Assembly: GCA_900770635.1 (NCBI GenBank)
Contig: CAAGLB010000082.1
Location: 1-64,000 of the forward strand
DNA: 64,000 nt
Direction: 5' to 3'
Source: an uncultured Alistipes sp.
GTDB taxonomy: Bacteria; Bacteroidota; Bacteroidia; Bacteroidales; Rikenellaceae
Below the pieces are notes generated by a model. It did not search any database, was not told where the DNA came from, and worked only from the letters and a program-made list of their open reading frames with translations. Position numbers and translations under genes: made by a program. Of this stretch, positions 7,394 through 17,575 are shown piece by piece. The stretch's first letter is position 1, and each line of letters opens with the position of its first letter.

Positions 7394-9753
7394 TATCTCT
7401 CTGTGTATATGCGTTTTACACGTGCCGATACCGATGTCATAATCTCGTACGATATGGTGTCGAGTGTTGCGGCCATCTCCTCGAGCGTAAGGCCCTTCTC
7501 GGCTGAGAATATCGTCACCTTGTCGCCCACCTGAACGCCCTCAATGTCGGTAACATCTATCATTGCGCTATCCATGCACACACGGCCGATGATTGGTGCA
7601 AATTCTCCGCCCACCTTCACCTTCCAGCGACCACCTCCCAAGTGGCGGTCGAGGCCGTCGGCATAGCCGATAGGTATTGTTGCGGTTATTGTGTCACGTT
7701 CCAGACGCTTCGAGCGGGCATAGCCCACCGACTCGCCACGTCTGAGCTGCTTAATCTGCACGATGCGTGTCGAGAGCGTAGCTACGGGTATCAGCTCGTC
7801 GTTGTGCTCATAGCCGTAGCCATAGAGGCCAAGGCCCAAGCGTGCCATGTCGAATGCTGCCTCCTTAAAGCGCACGATGCCTGCCGAGTTGGCGATATGG
7901 CGCAGAGGCTTATAGTCGAGCCACTCGATAAGCTGCGAGCTCATATAGTCGAAGAGCTTGATCTGTCCACGTGTAAACTCATCCTCCGAGGGGATGTCGG
8001 CACACGACAAGTGCGAGAATATCGAGGCTATGCGTAGCGACGTGTCGAGGTGTATGGCACGACCAAGCAGGTCGATGTCGTCCTCTATGAAACCGAGGCG
8101 ATGCATGCCTGTGTCGAGCTTGATGTGAATAGGGTAGTGCTCACGACCAGCACGATGCACAGCACGCCTAAACTCGTCGAGCGACTGGAAGTTATATATC
8201 TCAGGCTCAAGGTTATGCGATATCATCACGTCGAAGCTATCGTGGTCGGCATTAAGCACTACGATAGGCATCGTTATGCCCTTTGAGCGTAGTGTCACAC
8301 CCTCGTCGGCAAAGGCTACGGCAAGATATGTTACACCCTCGTGTTGGAGCATGCGGGCAACATCCACGTCGCCAGTACCATAGCTCCATGCCTTGACCAT
8401 AGCCACTACGGGGTGCTGCTGTGGCAGGTGCTTACGGAAGTAGTCGAGGTTCTTCTTCATCGCCGCAAGGTCCACCTCGAGTGTAGTTGTGTGTGTTCTT
8501 CGCTCTAAGAGTCGGCTAAGACGCTCAAACCTACTATCACGGCTACCCTTGATAAGTATTACCGAGTCGGCCCAGCGCTCACGACCAAAGTTCTCGATAA
8601 GCTCGTCTGTGGTGTAGTAGAACGACGAGTTGTAGTCGAAGAGGTTGCTATGCTTCGATATGTTTTCGCCCACGCCAATCAGATGGTCGACACCGGCGCT
8701 GCGTACTGCCTCGGCAACACGCTTATAAAGCTCCTCGGCCGCTGTGCCACTTTGCAGAATATCCGATATTACAGCTATCTTGCGCTTGCCCATCGACTGA
8801 CGATGTAGGGCGTCGAGAGCCACAATAACCGAGTTGATGTCTGAGTTGTAGGTGTCGTCGATGATCATCGAGTTGTCGATACCCTCCTTGAGCTCGAGGC
8901 GCATGGCTACCTTTGCCGAGAATACTGCGCCATCGACCGAGTAGCCGAGCTTGTGCATGATGGCCGCCACATGTGCAGCATCCACCTCCAAGGCGGCATT
9001 TAGCTCCAAAGAGTCTTCTATGCGCTCGCCACTGCTGTCGATAAGTTCACGGCTGGCATAGAGCTCATTGATCTTAGTTCCAAGCTCTTTATACTCCTTA
9101 TTATATATTATTGTGCGAGCGCCCGCAGCTAACTTCAACTTCTCCTCGATCTTCTGCTCGATGCTACGGAAGTTTGCCGAGTGAGCGTCGCCAATAGATG
9201 TAAACACTACTATGTCGGGCTTTATCATGTGCTCGAGGCGCTCCATCTCGCCTACCTCCGATATGCCAGCCTCGATGAGTGCCACCTCCTCCTCGCCGCT
9301 GAGCATTAGTAGCGACAAGGCTACGCCAAGTTGCGAGTTGTAGCTCTTAGGCGATGAGAACGAACGTATGGATGAAGGGAGCGAGCGTGCTGCCCACTCC
9401 TTGACTATTGTCTTTCCGTTTGAGCCTGTGATGCCCACCACGGTGCCCTTAAACTGCTGGCGGTGGTGTGCGGCAAGACGTTGAAGAGCATCGAGCGTCG
9501 AGCTTACGATGACCATGCCACAGTCGTCGCTAATGGCTACCTCACGCTCAACGATATATGCCTTCACGCCACGCTTCGCCATTCGCTCGACGTAGTCGTG
9601 GCCATCGTGGTTCTTGCCATTGATGGCGGCAAACAGAGCCCCCTCGGGCGATGTTATGCTACGTGAGTCCGTAACAACGTTGCCTACACGGAGGTCGTTG
9701 CCACGATGCTCGCCACCCACGATTTGGGCTATTTCGGATAATAGGTAATTCAT
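7393..9753 (-). CDS. bifunctional MurF (UDP-MurNAc-tripeptide:D-Ala-D-Ala ligase) / alanine racemase
   Basis: A 786-residue fusion. The N-terminal half (about 1-420) is MurF: a GITGSNGKT P-loop (107-115), an EAGISEVGEME segment and the C-terminal Mur ligase domain. The C-terminal half (about 425-786) is a PLP-dependent alanine racemase: the Schiff-base Lys in MVKAWSYGTG (about 453), DTGMHRLGF, HLSCAD and IGYADGL. Together they make D-Ala and add D-Ala-D-Ala to the peptidoglycan precursor, although D-Ala-D-Ala ligase (Ddl) is not in the window. This fusion is known in Bacteroidota. It follows mutS2 by 19 bp. Confidence 0.95.
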   Translation of the reverse strand: MNYLLSEIAQIVGGEHRGNDLRVGNVVTDSRSITSPEGALFAAINGKNHDGHDYVERMAKRGVKAYIVEREVAISDDCGMVIVSSTLDALQRLAAHHRQQFKGTVVGITGSNGKTIVKEWAARSLPSSIRSFSSPKSYNSQLGVALSLLMLSGEEEVALIEAGISEVGEMERLEHMIKPDIVVFTSIGDAHSANFRSIEQKIEEKLKLAAGARTIIYNKEYKELGTKINELYASRELIDSSGERIEDSLELNAALEVDAAHVAAIMHKLGYSVDGAVFSAKVAMRLELKEGIDNSMIIDDTYNSDINSVIVALDALHRQSMGKRKIAVISDILQSGTAAEELYKRVAEAVRSAGVDHLIGVGENISKHSNLFDYNSSFYYTTDELIENFGRERWADSVILIKGSRDSRFERLSRLLERRTHTTTLEVDLAAMKKNLDYFRKHLPQQHPVVAMVKAWSYGTGDVDVARMLQHEGVTYLAVAFADEGVTLRSKGITMPIVVLNADHDSFDVMISHNLEPEIYNFQSLDEFRRAVHRAGREHYPIHIKLDTGMHRLGFIEDDIDLLGRAIHLDTSLRIASIFSHLSCADIPSEDEFTRGQIKLFDYMSSQLIEWLDYKPLRHIANSAGIVRFKEAAFDMARLGLGLYGYGYEHNDELIPVATLSTRIVQIKQLRRGESVGYARSKRLERDTITATIPIGYADGLDRHLGGGRWKVKVGGEFAPIIGRVCMDSAMIDVTDIEGVQVGDKVTIFSAEKGLTLEEMAATLDTISYEIMTSVSARVKRIYTER

Positions 9754-9772
9754 CTACTCTATTATATTACTG

Positions 9773-12262
9773 TTAGTCACGCTTAAATGTTACTATCGTT
9801 ATGCCTGCGCCACCACGATCGGCATGGTCGTCCTTTATCGACTCCACATCACGTACTGTGCGTAGGTACTTGCGAATTTCCTCTTTGAGTGCTCCCGTAC
9901 CTTTGCCATGAAGTATCGTTACGCCCGACACGCCAACCATCAAGGCGTCATCTATGAGGTCCTCGACCATGGCGAGTGCCTCCATTGAGCGCATGCCTCG
10001 TACGTCGATATGGTCACGGAAGTTGAGCTTGCGCTCACGAATATCTACCGACACTACTGTGCGTGGAGCGTCGGTGCGTGTGGCACGCTTAAACTCGGCA
10101 GATGATACGCCCTTGAGGCGACTCATCTCGACCATCATAATCATCTGGCCGAATGCCACCTGTGCCTTCTTGCCCTTGATTATCTGTACAACGCCTGGTA
10201 TCTCTTGGCCGTCGATGCGCACCTTCGAGCCTACCTCAATTTTGAGTGGTGCTGGCTCTGCGGGCTTCTGCTTCTCAAGCTGTTCTTCACGCATCTGTGC
10301 TCGCTGCTCACGCCTCTCACGTCTACGTGCCAGACGCTGCATCTCCGCCTCGAGCTTATCTTCGTGTGCCTTCCAGTCGAATACCGACTCCTCGGCAAAG
10401 GTGGTAAGCTCCTTGCGCACGGTGCGTGTAAGCTCCTTCTCGGCCTGCGACTCTCTAATTGCCTTAATCGTATTTTCGATGGTGCGGTTAGCCTCCGACA
10501 CAAGTTCGGCAGCCTCACGACGTGCCTTCTCCAAAATCTGCTTGCGCTCCTCCTTGATGCTCTGAAGGCGGTCGCTATATGTCTGCTCGAGCTGCTCTAC
10601 CTTACGGTCGGTGAGGCGTATGCGGTCACGCTTCTCTGCCCAGTAGCGTTTGTCACGGGCAATCTCACGCAGCTGCTTCTCGAGGTTTATATGGTCCTCG
10701 CCCGCCTTGTCCATGGCATTGCGAATTATCTCCTCGGGAAGTCCTGTCTTGCGGGCAATCTCAATGGCAAACGAGCTGCCCGGCTTGCCCATCTCAAGGC
10801 TGAATAGTGGCTGTATATTCTTCACATCGAAGGCCATAGCTCCGTTGGCTACACCCTCGTGGCGTGATGCGAAATACTTAATGTTGGCATAGTGCGTGGT
10901 GATAACGCCGTATGCTCGGCGCTCGACCAATCGCTCGAGAATCGCCTCAGATATAGCACCACCAATCGTTGGCTCTGTGCCCGAGCCAAACTCATCTATT
11001 AATATCAGTGTGTGCTCTGATGCTTCGCCCAACATCGCCTTCATGTTGACCAGGTGCGACGAGTAGGTCGACAGGTCGTTCTCGATAGACTGCTGGTCGC
11101 CAATGTCGATCATCAGCGAGTCGAACAATGGAAACTCCGAGTTCTCGAGTGCTGGGACGAGGAAGCCGCACTGCACCATATATTGAAGTATGCCCGTAGT
11201 CTTAAGACATACCGACTTACCGCCAGCATTAGGGCCCGAAATAACCAATATCCTCTGCTCGGCATTTAGCTCCATGTCCAGAGGTACTATTGCTCGGTGT
11301 TGCTGCTTTAAGCTCTGCTCCAAGAGAGGGTGGCGGGCCTTGCGCAGTAGCAGACGACCCTCGGTCGAGATAATTGGTTTTACTGCTCCATTATCTATTG
11401 CCCAGCGAGCCTTAGCACGCAGCATATCGATAGTCGTAAGGTAGCTCTCAATCTCCTTAAGTCCAGCAACATCGAGGCGTAGCGTTGCTGTGAGCTCGCT
11501 AAGGATGCGCACTATCTCTCGCTTCTCGGCATACTCCAACTCACGAAGCTCGTTGTTTAGCTCGACAACCTCCACTGGCTCGATATATACCGTGCGTCCT
11601 GTTGCCGACTCGTCGTGTATAAATCCCGAGAGCTTGCGCTTGTTGGCCGCCTGCACAGGAATCACGGCGTGGCCATCACGTATCGAAATCATGGCGTCAG
11701 CATCGACAATACCTGCCGACTTAGCATGTTGCAACACCTGCTGCAAGCGCTTTGCTACTTGACCCTCGTGCTCACGTATTGCACGACGTATGTCCGCCAA
11801 CTCGGGCGATGCTGATGAACGCACCTCGCCCTTGTCATCGACGACACGCTCGATGGCGGCTTGTAGGTGTGGAAATATCTCTACACGGCGAGTTAGGTGT
11901 TGGAGCGCTGGGTAGCTGCCCTCCTTGCGTGATAGTATGAAGCTGACGATGGATGCTGCGAGGCGTAGCGAACGGCATAGTGTTGCGCACTCCTCGGCCG
12001 TAAGGTAGCTGCCCTCAACAGCAACCTTGTCGACGATGTCACGAATGTCGTCCTGCTCGCCAATGTCGGCTCCTGGCTCCATCATGATAACCAGGCGCAT
12101 CTCGTCGGCAAGCTGCAGACGTCTTTCTATCTCACGCACCGAACGTGAGAAACCCTCCGATGCAATCATCTCGCGTGATGACTGCATCGAACAAGAGTCG
12201 ATAATCTGCTCACGTATGCGGTCGAAGCCTACTCGCTGCTCGAAATTTGAGGGGTATATCAT
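9773..12262 (-). CDS. mutS2: MutS2 family protein with C-terminal Smr nuclease domain
   Basis: An 829-residue protein. It lacks the mismatch-recognition domain I of MutS, has the core/clamp helices, an ABC-type ATPase (Walker A GPNAGGKS, about 341-348; Walker B LILIDEFGSGTEP), a long coiled coil (about 500-640) and a C-terminal Smr domain (HIDVRGMRSMEAL and HGKGTGAL). MutS2 suppresses homologous recombination in Helicobacter and acts on collided ribosomes in Bacillus; the role here is unknown. It sits 25 bp after the MCE-protein gene. Confidence 0.95.
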   Translation of the reverse strand: MIYPSNFEQRVGFDRIREQIIDSCSMQSSREMIASEGFSRSVREIERRLQLADEMRLVIMMEPGADIGEQDDIRDIVDKVAVEGSYLTAEECATLCRSLRLAASIVSFILSRKEGSYPALQHLTRRVEIFPHLQAAIERVVDDKGEVRSSASPELADIRRAIREHEGQVAKRLQQVLQHAKSAGIVDADAMISIRDGHAVIPVQAANKRKLSGFIHDESATGRTVYIEPVEVVELNNELRELEYAEKREIVRILSELTATLRLDVAGLKEIESYLTTIDMLRAKARWAIDNGAVKPIISTEGRLLLRKARHPLLEQSLKQQHRAIVPLDMELNAEQRILVISGPNAGGKSVCLKTTGILQYMVQCGFLVPALENSEFPLFDSLMIDIGDQQSIENDLSTYSSHLVNMKAMLGEASEHTLILIDEFGSGTEPTIGGAISEAILERLVERRAYGVITTHYANIKYFASRHEGVANGAMAFDVKNIQPLFSLEMGKPGSSFAIEIARKTGLPEEIIRNAMDKAGEDHINLEKQLREIARDKRYWAEKRDRIRLTDRKVEQLEQTYSDRLQSIKEERKQILEKARREAAELVSEANRTIENTIKAIRESQAEKELTRTVRKELTTFAEESVFDWKAHEDKLEAEMQRLARRRERREQRAQMREEQLEKQKPAEPAPLKIEVGSKVRIDGQEIPGVVQIIKGKKAQVAFGQMIMMVEMSRLKGVSSAEFKRATRTDAPRTVVSVDIRERKLNFRDHIDVRGMRSMEALAMVEDLIDDALMVGVSGVTILHGKGTGALKEEIRKYLRTVRDVESIKDDHADRGGAGITIVTFKRD

Positions 12263-12287
12263 TGCTTATGAGTACCTTATAGTTGCT

Positions 12288-13280
12288 CTACTCCTCTGTG
12301 TTTTGCTCTGCGTCAGCGTTGCGTGCTTCACGTTTCTCGGCCTTAGCAGCACGCTTAGCCTCCTTCTGGGCTATCTGCTCCTCCGACTTACCAAACAACG
12401 AGAAATGGACATAGCGCATAGGGTGTGTCTTGAGATCCTCGAGCAACTCGGCAAGGTTGATGCCAGCGTCGTTGAGCGACTCGTATAGCGCCTTGTCGTT
12501 GATGAGCATGCCTGCTGTGCCATCACCCTTCTCGATAGTCGAGATTATGGTGTTTAGCGATGCGAGTGTCGAGTTGAGCTCGTCGACAAACTTGCTCTCG
12601 GCAAGGTCGGTTGTCACACCGTCAATATTCTTGAGCATCGACTCGATATGGCCGCTATTCTCGGCAAGCGTTGTTGTGAACGTGCTAAGGTTGCGAAGTG
12701 TGCCATCGATGCTTTGGCGTGTAGATGCAAGCATCGAGTTGATAGATACGGTCATCGACTCGAGGTTGGTAATCATCTGAGTGATAGCATTGCTATTTGT
12801 GCTGAGGATGCCGTTGAGGCTCTCAACGGTTGTGTTGAGGCCATCCATAAGCTCGCCCGCCTTATCTGCCATTGTGCCCATAAGGTCGGGTTTGAGGCGT
12901 CCTGTGAGTGTTGCATTAGGCTTAACAGCCTCCTTTGAGTCGCCCTGGATGATGGCTATCTCGGTGCCGCCCATGAGGCTGGCTGAGCCGAGCTCTGCAA
13001 CAGAATTTGCAGGAATCATCTCGGCATACTTATCCTCGATGAGCATCTCGATAAGAACCTTGTCGCCCTCGAGCTTGATGTCTTGAACATTGCCAATCTG
13101 CACGCCACGTAGCTTTACTCGTGACGACACCATAAGGCCACTTACATTGTCGTAATAGGCATAATATGAGCTACTTGTAAGTAGAACATTCTGACCTTGT
13201 AACCACTTAATGCCCCACCACGAAATAAGTATTATGATGACGGCAAATACTCCAATTTTTAATTCTCTACGAATCTTCAT
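12288..13280 (-). CDS. MlaD/MCE domain lipid-transport protein
   Basis: A 330-residue protein with one N-terminal membrane helix (about 8-26), an MCE domain (about 38-128; VSGLMVSSRVKLRGVQIGNV signature) and a long helical C-terminal region with Ile/Ser/Thr-rich heptads (about 140-260), ending in a charged Ala/Glu/Lys tail. MCE proteins form hexameric rings in the periplasm that move phospholipids between membranes with MlaE/MlaF. No permease or ATPase partner is beside it. It follows the amidase gene by 30 bp and precedes mutS2. Confidence 0.9.
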   Translation of the reverse strand: MKIRRELKIGVFAVIIILISWWGIKWLQGQNVLLTSSSYYAYYDNVSGLMVSSRVKLRGVQIGNVQDIKLEGDKVLIEMLIEDKYAEMIPANSVAELGSASLMGGTEIAIIQGDSKEAVKPNATLTGRLKPDLMGTMADKAGELMDGLNTTVESLNGILSTNSNAITQMITNLESMTVSINSMLASTRQSIDGTLRNLSTFTTTLAENSGHIESMLKNIDGVTTDLAESKFVDELNSTLASLNTIISTIEKGDGTAGMLINDKALYESLNDAGINLAELLEDLKTHPMRYVHFSLFGKSEEQIAQKEAKRAAKAEKREARNADAEQNTEE

Positions 13281-13310
13281 CTCTCACAAATATTTAAAAT
13301 TACTTAATCT

Positions 13311-14438
13311 CTACTTTATGTTGTTGCCACGATATTGCACTATGTAGGCCTGAGCAAATACTTTGCGCACCTGCTCAATCATGCTCTTTGCCTGGCCAAG
13401 GGTAGCGAATCGTCCGTAGCAATATTTATATTTATACGGGCCATTGCCCACAAACTCGATGACATTGTTGCTTAGCTCTCCAAAGCGCTTCTCTGTGATG
13501 GCCACCTGTGTGCTGTTTGCCATAAGCTGTATGGTGTAGCCCTCGTCGATGGCTGTGCCTTGGTCCTGTGGCTCACACTCGTCGTTTGTAGTATCGGTGC
13601 TTGATACCTCCGCATGCTCGTTGCCCACCTCCTTAACTGTCATCTGTTCAAGGAGTTCGAAATACTCGATTATTGCGTCGCTTATGGCCTTGGCCATAGC
13701 CTCCTGACCACTCGCCGATGCCATATATTTAAGCTCCGAGGGGTTGGTCATAAATCCCATCTCGATAATCACGCCAGGGCCACGAAGAGGGTAGAGCACG
13801 GTCCACACCTTCTCGGGGTAGACCTTAACACCTCGAAAGCGGCGACCTATGCTCTTGAACTTAGCGCCCACAATCTCGCCAAATGTACGGTTGATAGGAT
13901 CGTTGTTCATGAGCATCGATAGCGCTTCGATGTATGCTATCGAGGTCTTGTCTATGTTGTCGATATGCGTATAGTCCTCGTTGTCGGCGCTCACCGTAGT
14001 GCGGCGCTGCGTATGTCCCTGTGTTGTTCCGTCGAGCGATAGTACTATGACCTCGGCGCCCACAATGCTGCTCTCGCCAGCGGCATTGGCGTGGATGGCA
14101 ACAAAGAGGTCGGCACACTTCTCGTTGGCAATCTTCGGACGTTGAAGATTATCGCTCACCTTGTCGGAGTGTAGGTGCTTGTCGCTCGAGCGTGTGAGAT
14201 ATACCTCGAGATTTGGCATGCGCTGTTTAAGTTGCTTCTCCACCAGAAGCGATACATTGAGGTTTAGCTCCTTCTCCATCACGCCGTCGACAACAGCTCC
14301 TGGGCGTATCGGTCCGCCATGTCCCGCATCGATAACAACCACTCTACCCTTGGGCGATGCAACATTTTGCATAGCCTGAGCGTTATTGCTCCAAACGAGG
14401 AGTAATAATGCAAGTATGTAGAGTAAAACTTTTCGCAT
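13311..14438 (-). CDS. periplasmic N-acetylmuramoyl-L-alanine amidase (AmiC type) with SPOR-like domain
   Basis: A 375-residue secreted protein: signal peptide (1-22, ending NNAQA), amidase_3 domain (about 30-245) with zinc ligands in DAGHGG, MEKELNL and FVAIHAN, and the catalytic Glu in VIIEMGFMTNP. The C-terminal segment (about 300-375; YTIQLMANS...AYIVQYRGN) looks like an SPOR domain, which would target it to denuded septal glycan. It cleaves the amide bond between MurNAc and the stem peptide during cell separation. It is the first gene of the minus-strand run and is divergent from lptD. Confidence 0.93.
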   Translation of the reverse strand: MRKVLLYILALLLLVWSNNAQAMQNVASPKGRVVVIDAGHGGPIRPGAVVDGVMEKELNLNVSLLVEKQLKQRMPNLEVYLTRSSDKHLHSDKVSDNLQRPKIANEKCADLFVAIHANAAGESSIVGAEVIVLSLDGTTQGHTQRRTTVSADNEDYTHIDNIDKTSIAYIEALSMLMNNDPINRTFGEIVGAKFKSIGRRFRGVKVYPEKVWTVLYPLRGPGVIIEMGFMTNPSELKYMASASGQEAMAKAISDAIIEYFELLEQMTVKEVGNEHAEVSSTDTTNDECEPQDQGTAIDEGYTIQLMANSTQVAITEKRFGELSNNVIEFVGNGPYKYKYCYGRFATLGQAKSMIEQVRKVFAQAYIVQYRGNNIK

Positions 14439-14478
14439 AAATTATCTGCTCAATAGCAAAAAATTAGTTAAAAAATAT

Positions 14479-14486
14479 TATCTTTG
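14479..14486 (+). promoter_or_regulatory. candidate -7 element for lptD
   Basis: TATCTTTG in the Bacteroidota -7 pattern, on the plus strand, in the lptD/amidase divergent region. No TTG stands at the proper -33 distance. A CGCC-TAAA-GGCG hairpin (14507-14518) lies in the resulting leader. Confidence 0.45.
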
Positions 14487-14582
14487 CGAGTTATAAGTTA
14501 TAAACTCGCCTAAAGGCGGTAAGCATATATTCTTCATTAGAGCCGTGTTGTGCGACTGTGTGAAGCAATATAGCTTGGCTGT

Positions 14583-14606
14583 TTTGCCGACTTGTCGGCA
14601 AAGGTA
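14583..14606 (-). promoter_or_regulatory. candidate amidase-operon promoter (-7) overlapped by a perfect palindrome
   Basis: On the minus strand TACCTTTG (14599-14606) fits the -7 consensus for the amidase gene. A palindrome with perfect 9-bp arms, TTTGCCGAC-TT-GTCGGCAAA (14583-14602), overlaps it and the expected transcription start, and lies upstream of lptD on the other strand. This is where a shared operator for lptD and the amidase operon could be. Confidence 0.5.
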
Positions 14607-14623
14607 CAAAAAAATATTGAATT

Positions 14624-17419
14624 TTGAGACATTTTTTTGCAAAATATCTGACAATGGTGCTCACGCTTATGCTTGTCGTGTGTCTGCTTTCGAGCCTCAC
14701 GCGCGTAGGTGCTCGTAGCGCACATTGGTTCTCGGGCTACGACTCAACAGCTATGCGCCGTTCGGAGCAGCGCACTATGACAACTCATGCCGATGTTGCT
14801 CATGGCGATGCACTACCCCAGGGCTTAACACCACGTCGCTCTACGACTGCCCAGCCACCTCAGCGTACACCTATGCCGCAGCGTCAGCGTGGCGACAGTG
14901 TGCAGCGCCAAACGAAGCAAGAGTCTAGTGAGGATACCACCAAGCGAAAGCGAGGCGGCATGCAGCTCAATGGCATCATCCAGGGTAAGGCTGTCGACTC
15001 GGTGGTGTTTGATGCTCGTGAGAAGATGATTTACAGCTACAAACAGGGTGATGTGACATACCAGGGCATGAACCTCAAGGCCGACTTCATGCGTGTGAAC
15101 ATGGAGACCAAGGATGTCTTTGCTCATGGCTTTGCCGATAGTGTCGAGGGCGAGGCTACAACCAGCCACCCAGAGTTTTCGGATGGCGGCTCGCCATATT
15201 CTATGGATACCATTCTCTACAACCTCGACTCTCGCAAGGCCGTTATCAAGGGTATCGCTACGCAGGAGGGCGATGGATGGCTTGTGGGTAGCAAGGTTAA
15301 GATGCAGCCCGATGGCTCGATACATATCGGCCAAGGTATGTACACCACGTGCGACCACACCGACCATCCACACTTCTACCTCCAAATGACTCAGGCTAAG
15401 GTTATCCCTGGCAAGAAGGTTATTACGGGCTATGCCTACCTCGTTATGGAGGATGTGCCCATCTACTTCCCAGGTATCCCCGAGGGCTTCTTCCCTGTCA
15501 GCCATGGTCCTAAGTCGGGACTGTTGATGCCTACGTATGGTGAGGATAAGAAGGGTTTTTACATTCGAGATTTGGGCTACTACTTCCTCTTTGGCGACTA
15601 TATGGACCTTGCTCTGCGTGGTGGTATCTATACTCTCGGCTCGTGGGAGATCTCGGCACGCTCGCAGTATGTCAAGCGCTATAAATTTAAGGGTGCCTTC
15701 GACCTTCAATACTCGTCGATACGCACTGGCGAGAAGGGCGAGCCCGACTATGTAAACCAGAACAACTATAAGATTCAGTGGCAGCACTCGCAGGATGCTA
15801 AGGCCAACCCAGGCTCAACATTCTCGGCGTCGGTGAACCTCACTTCAAGTGGTTATAGCCGCCACTCGGCAACCACCGTTAACGACATCCTCGCTACGCA
15901 GACCAACTCTTCTATCTCCTACTCGAAGAGCTGGGAGGGTACTCCGTTGTCGCTGTCGTTGAATATGGCTGTGTCGCAGAACTCGCGCGATAAGACCATT
16001 GCCGTCACTCTGCCCACCATCACCTTCAACGTGTCGAGCTTCAACCCCTTCAAGCGTAAGGAGGCTGTGGGCAAGACACGCTGGTACGAGAAGATTAAGA
16101 TGAGCTACAACATGAAGCTCACAAATACTGTGAATACCAAGGAGAGCGAGATATTTACTAAGCAGACACTCAACAAGATGAAGAATGGTATTCAGCACAC
16201 CATTCCTGTATCTACTCAGTTGTCGCTGTTCAACTATATCAACGTGAGTCCGTCGTTCAACTACACCGAGCGTTGGTATTTCAAGAAGGTTAGCCAGCAG
16301 TGGAACAACGAAACTCGTCAGGTGGAGACTCTCGATCCCGAGTATGGCTTTTGGCGTCTGTACAACTACAACGCTTCGGTGTCGGCAACAACAACCGTCT
16401 ATGGTACCTATGTCGCAAAGAAGAAGGAGCGTAAGCTTCAGGCTGTGCGCCACACCCTCACGCCAAGCTTCGGCTTTGCTTATGCCCCCGACTTCAGCCG
16501 TCAGAAGTATGGTTTCTACGAGACCGTGCAGACCGATACAACAGGACGATTTAAGGTCTATTCGCCATTTACCGATAATGCCTATGGTGTGCCTGGTAGT
16601 GGCCAGCAGCTAAACCTTACCTTTGGTCTGTCGCAGTCGCTTGAGGCAAAGATCCGCACTAAGGATACTGTCAAGAAGGTCAAGATTATTGATCAGATAT
16701 CGATCAACGGCTCGTATAACTTCCTCGCCGACTCTATGCGTCTTTCGGTGCTGCCTATCCAGCTTCGAACAACCATCACGCAGGGCGTGGCTCTCAACCT
16801 GTCGTTCACGCTCGATCCTTATGAGGTGTCGCCCGAGGGTGTGCGCTACAATAAGCTGATGTGGGGACGAGGCCTCCCTGGCCGTATTCAGAGTGCTGGT
16901 TGGAGCTTTGGTTATACCTTCCGCTCACGTGAGAATAAGTCGCAGGTGGCCGGCAACGACATCACGTCGCTACCACCCGAATATTTCAACTCGTGGTCCG
17001 ATCCTTATGGTGAGCTCAACCCCGCCATGCGTCGTCAGTGGATGGCTGGCCAATACTACGACTTCTCTATCCCTTGGAACTTCGGTTTCAACTATAGCAT
17101 CAACTACTCGGCGCAGTATGTCAACAACGGCACTACGGGATATAATAAGAAGATATCGCAGACTATCAACTTTAATGGTAGTGTCAAGCTCACCGAGAAG
17201 TGGATGATTACGGCCAACTCGGGTTTCGACTTCACCACACGCAAGATGTCGATGACCTCGGTGTCTATCTCCCGTGATCTGCACTGTTGGCAGATGTCGT
17301 TCACGTGGGTGCCCTTCGGTAATCATAAGAGCTGGGCCTTCAACATAGGTGTCAAGGCAGCATCGCTCGCCGACCTTAAATTCGATAAGAGTTATACCCA
17401 GTACGACTACATGTACTAA
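14624..17419 (+). CDS. lptD: LptD-like outer-membrane LPS assembly protein
   Basis: A 931-residue protein: N-terminal signal segment, Pro/Gln/Arg-rich disordered region (about 45-110), an OstA/LptA-like beta-jellyroll (about 118-270, with repeated pattern MNLKADFMRVNMETKDVFA) and a large C-terminal beta-barrel rich in alternating aromatic strands, ending in an aromatic Tyr-rich C-terminus (YDYMY). In Gram-negatives LptD, with the lipoprotein LptE, inserts LPS into the outer leaflet. The frame can begin at TTG 14624 (RHFFAKYL gives a basic signal N-region) or ATG 14654; I use the first because the hydrophobic core then has a basic flank. Gene order lptD/amidase/MCE suggests an envelope cluster. 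Confidence 0.88.
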   Translation: MRHFFAKYLTMVLTLMLVVCLLSSLTRVGARSAHWFSGYDSTAMRRSEQRTMTTHADVAHGDALPQGLTPRRSTTAQPPQRTPMPQRQRGDSVQRQTKQESSEDTTKRKRGGMQLNGIIQGKAVDSVVFDAREKMIYSYKQGDVTYQGMNLKADFMRVNMETKDVFAHGFADSVEGEATTSHPEFSDGGSPYSMDTILYNLDSRKAVIKGIATQEGDGWLVGSKVKMQPDGSIHIGQGMYTTCDHTDHPHFYLQMTQAKVIPGKKVITGYAYLVMEDVPIYFPGIPEGFFPVSHGPKSGLLMPTYGEDKKGFYIRDLGYYFLFGDYMDLALRGGIYTLGSWEISARSQYVKRYKFKGAFDLQYSSIRTGEKGEPDYVNQNNYKIQWQHSQDAKANPGSTFSASVNLTSSGYSRHSATTVNDILATQTNSSISYSKSWEGTPLSLSLNMAVSQNSRDKTIAVTLPTITFNVSSFNPFKRKEAVGKTRWYEKIKMSYNMKLTNTVNTKESEIFTKQTLNKMKNGIQHTIPVSTQLSLFNYINVSPSFNYTERWYFKKVSQQWNNETRQVETLDPEYGFWRLYNYNASVSATTTVYGTYVAKKKERKLQAVRHTLTPSFGFAYAPDFSRQKYGFYETVQTDTTGRFKVYSPFTDNAYGVPGSGQQLNLTFGLSQSLEAKIRTKDTVKKVKIIDQISINGSYNFLADSMRLSVLPIQLRTTITQGVALNLSFTLDPYEVSPEGVRYNKLMWGRGLPGRIQSAGWSFGYTFRSRENKSQVAGNDITSLPPEYFNSWSDPYGELNPAMRRQWMAGQYYDFSIPWNFGFNYSINYSAQYVNNGTTGYNKKISQTINFNGSVKLTEKWMITANSGFDFTTRKMSMTSVSISRDLHCWQMSFTWVPFGNHKSWAFNIGVKAASLADLKFDKSYTQYDYMY

Positions 17420-17466
17420 ATTTGGGGTGATAAGGGGTCATTCTCGGCCCATCACATAAAGTAAGA

Positions 17467-17502
17467 CCCCTCGGGCTGTACTATTTGTACTATCCCGAGG
17501 GG
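17467..17502 (+). terminator. terminator of lptD
   Basis: Hairpin with perfect 9-bp arms CCCCTCGGG and CCCGAGGGG and an 18-nt loop, followed by ATCTTCTTTT. It lies 47 bp after the lptD stop. Confidence 0.75.
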
Positions 17503-17575
17503 ATCTTCTTTTGTGATAGACCAAGCCTAACCCCTTCTAACCCCAAATTCTGTCAAAGTGGGGGAGATAGTGACT

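Noticed and set aside
14825..15787. 320-codon open frame on the minus strand inside lptD
   Set aside because: It is antisense to a clearly coding LptD frame, has no recognisable domain, and arises from the codon bias of the real gene.
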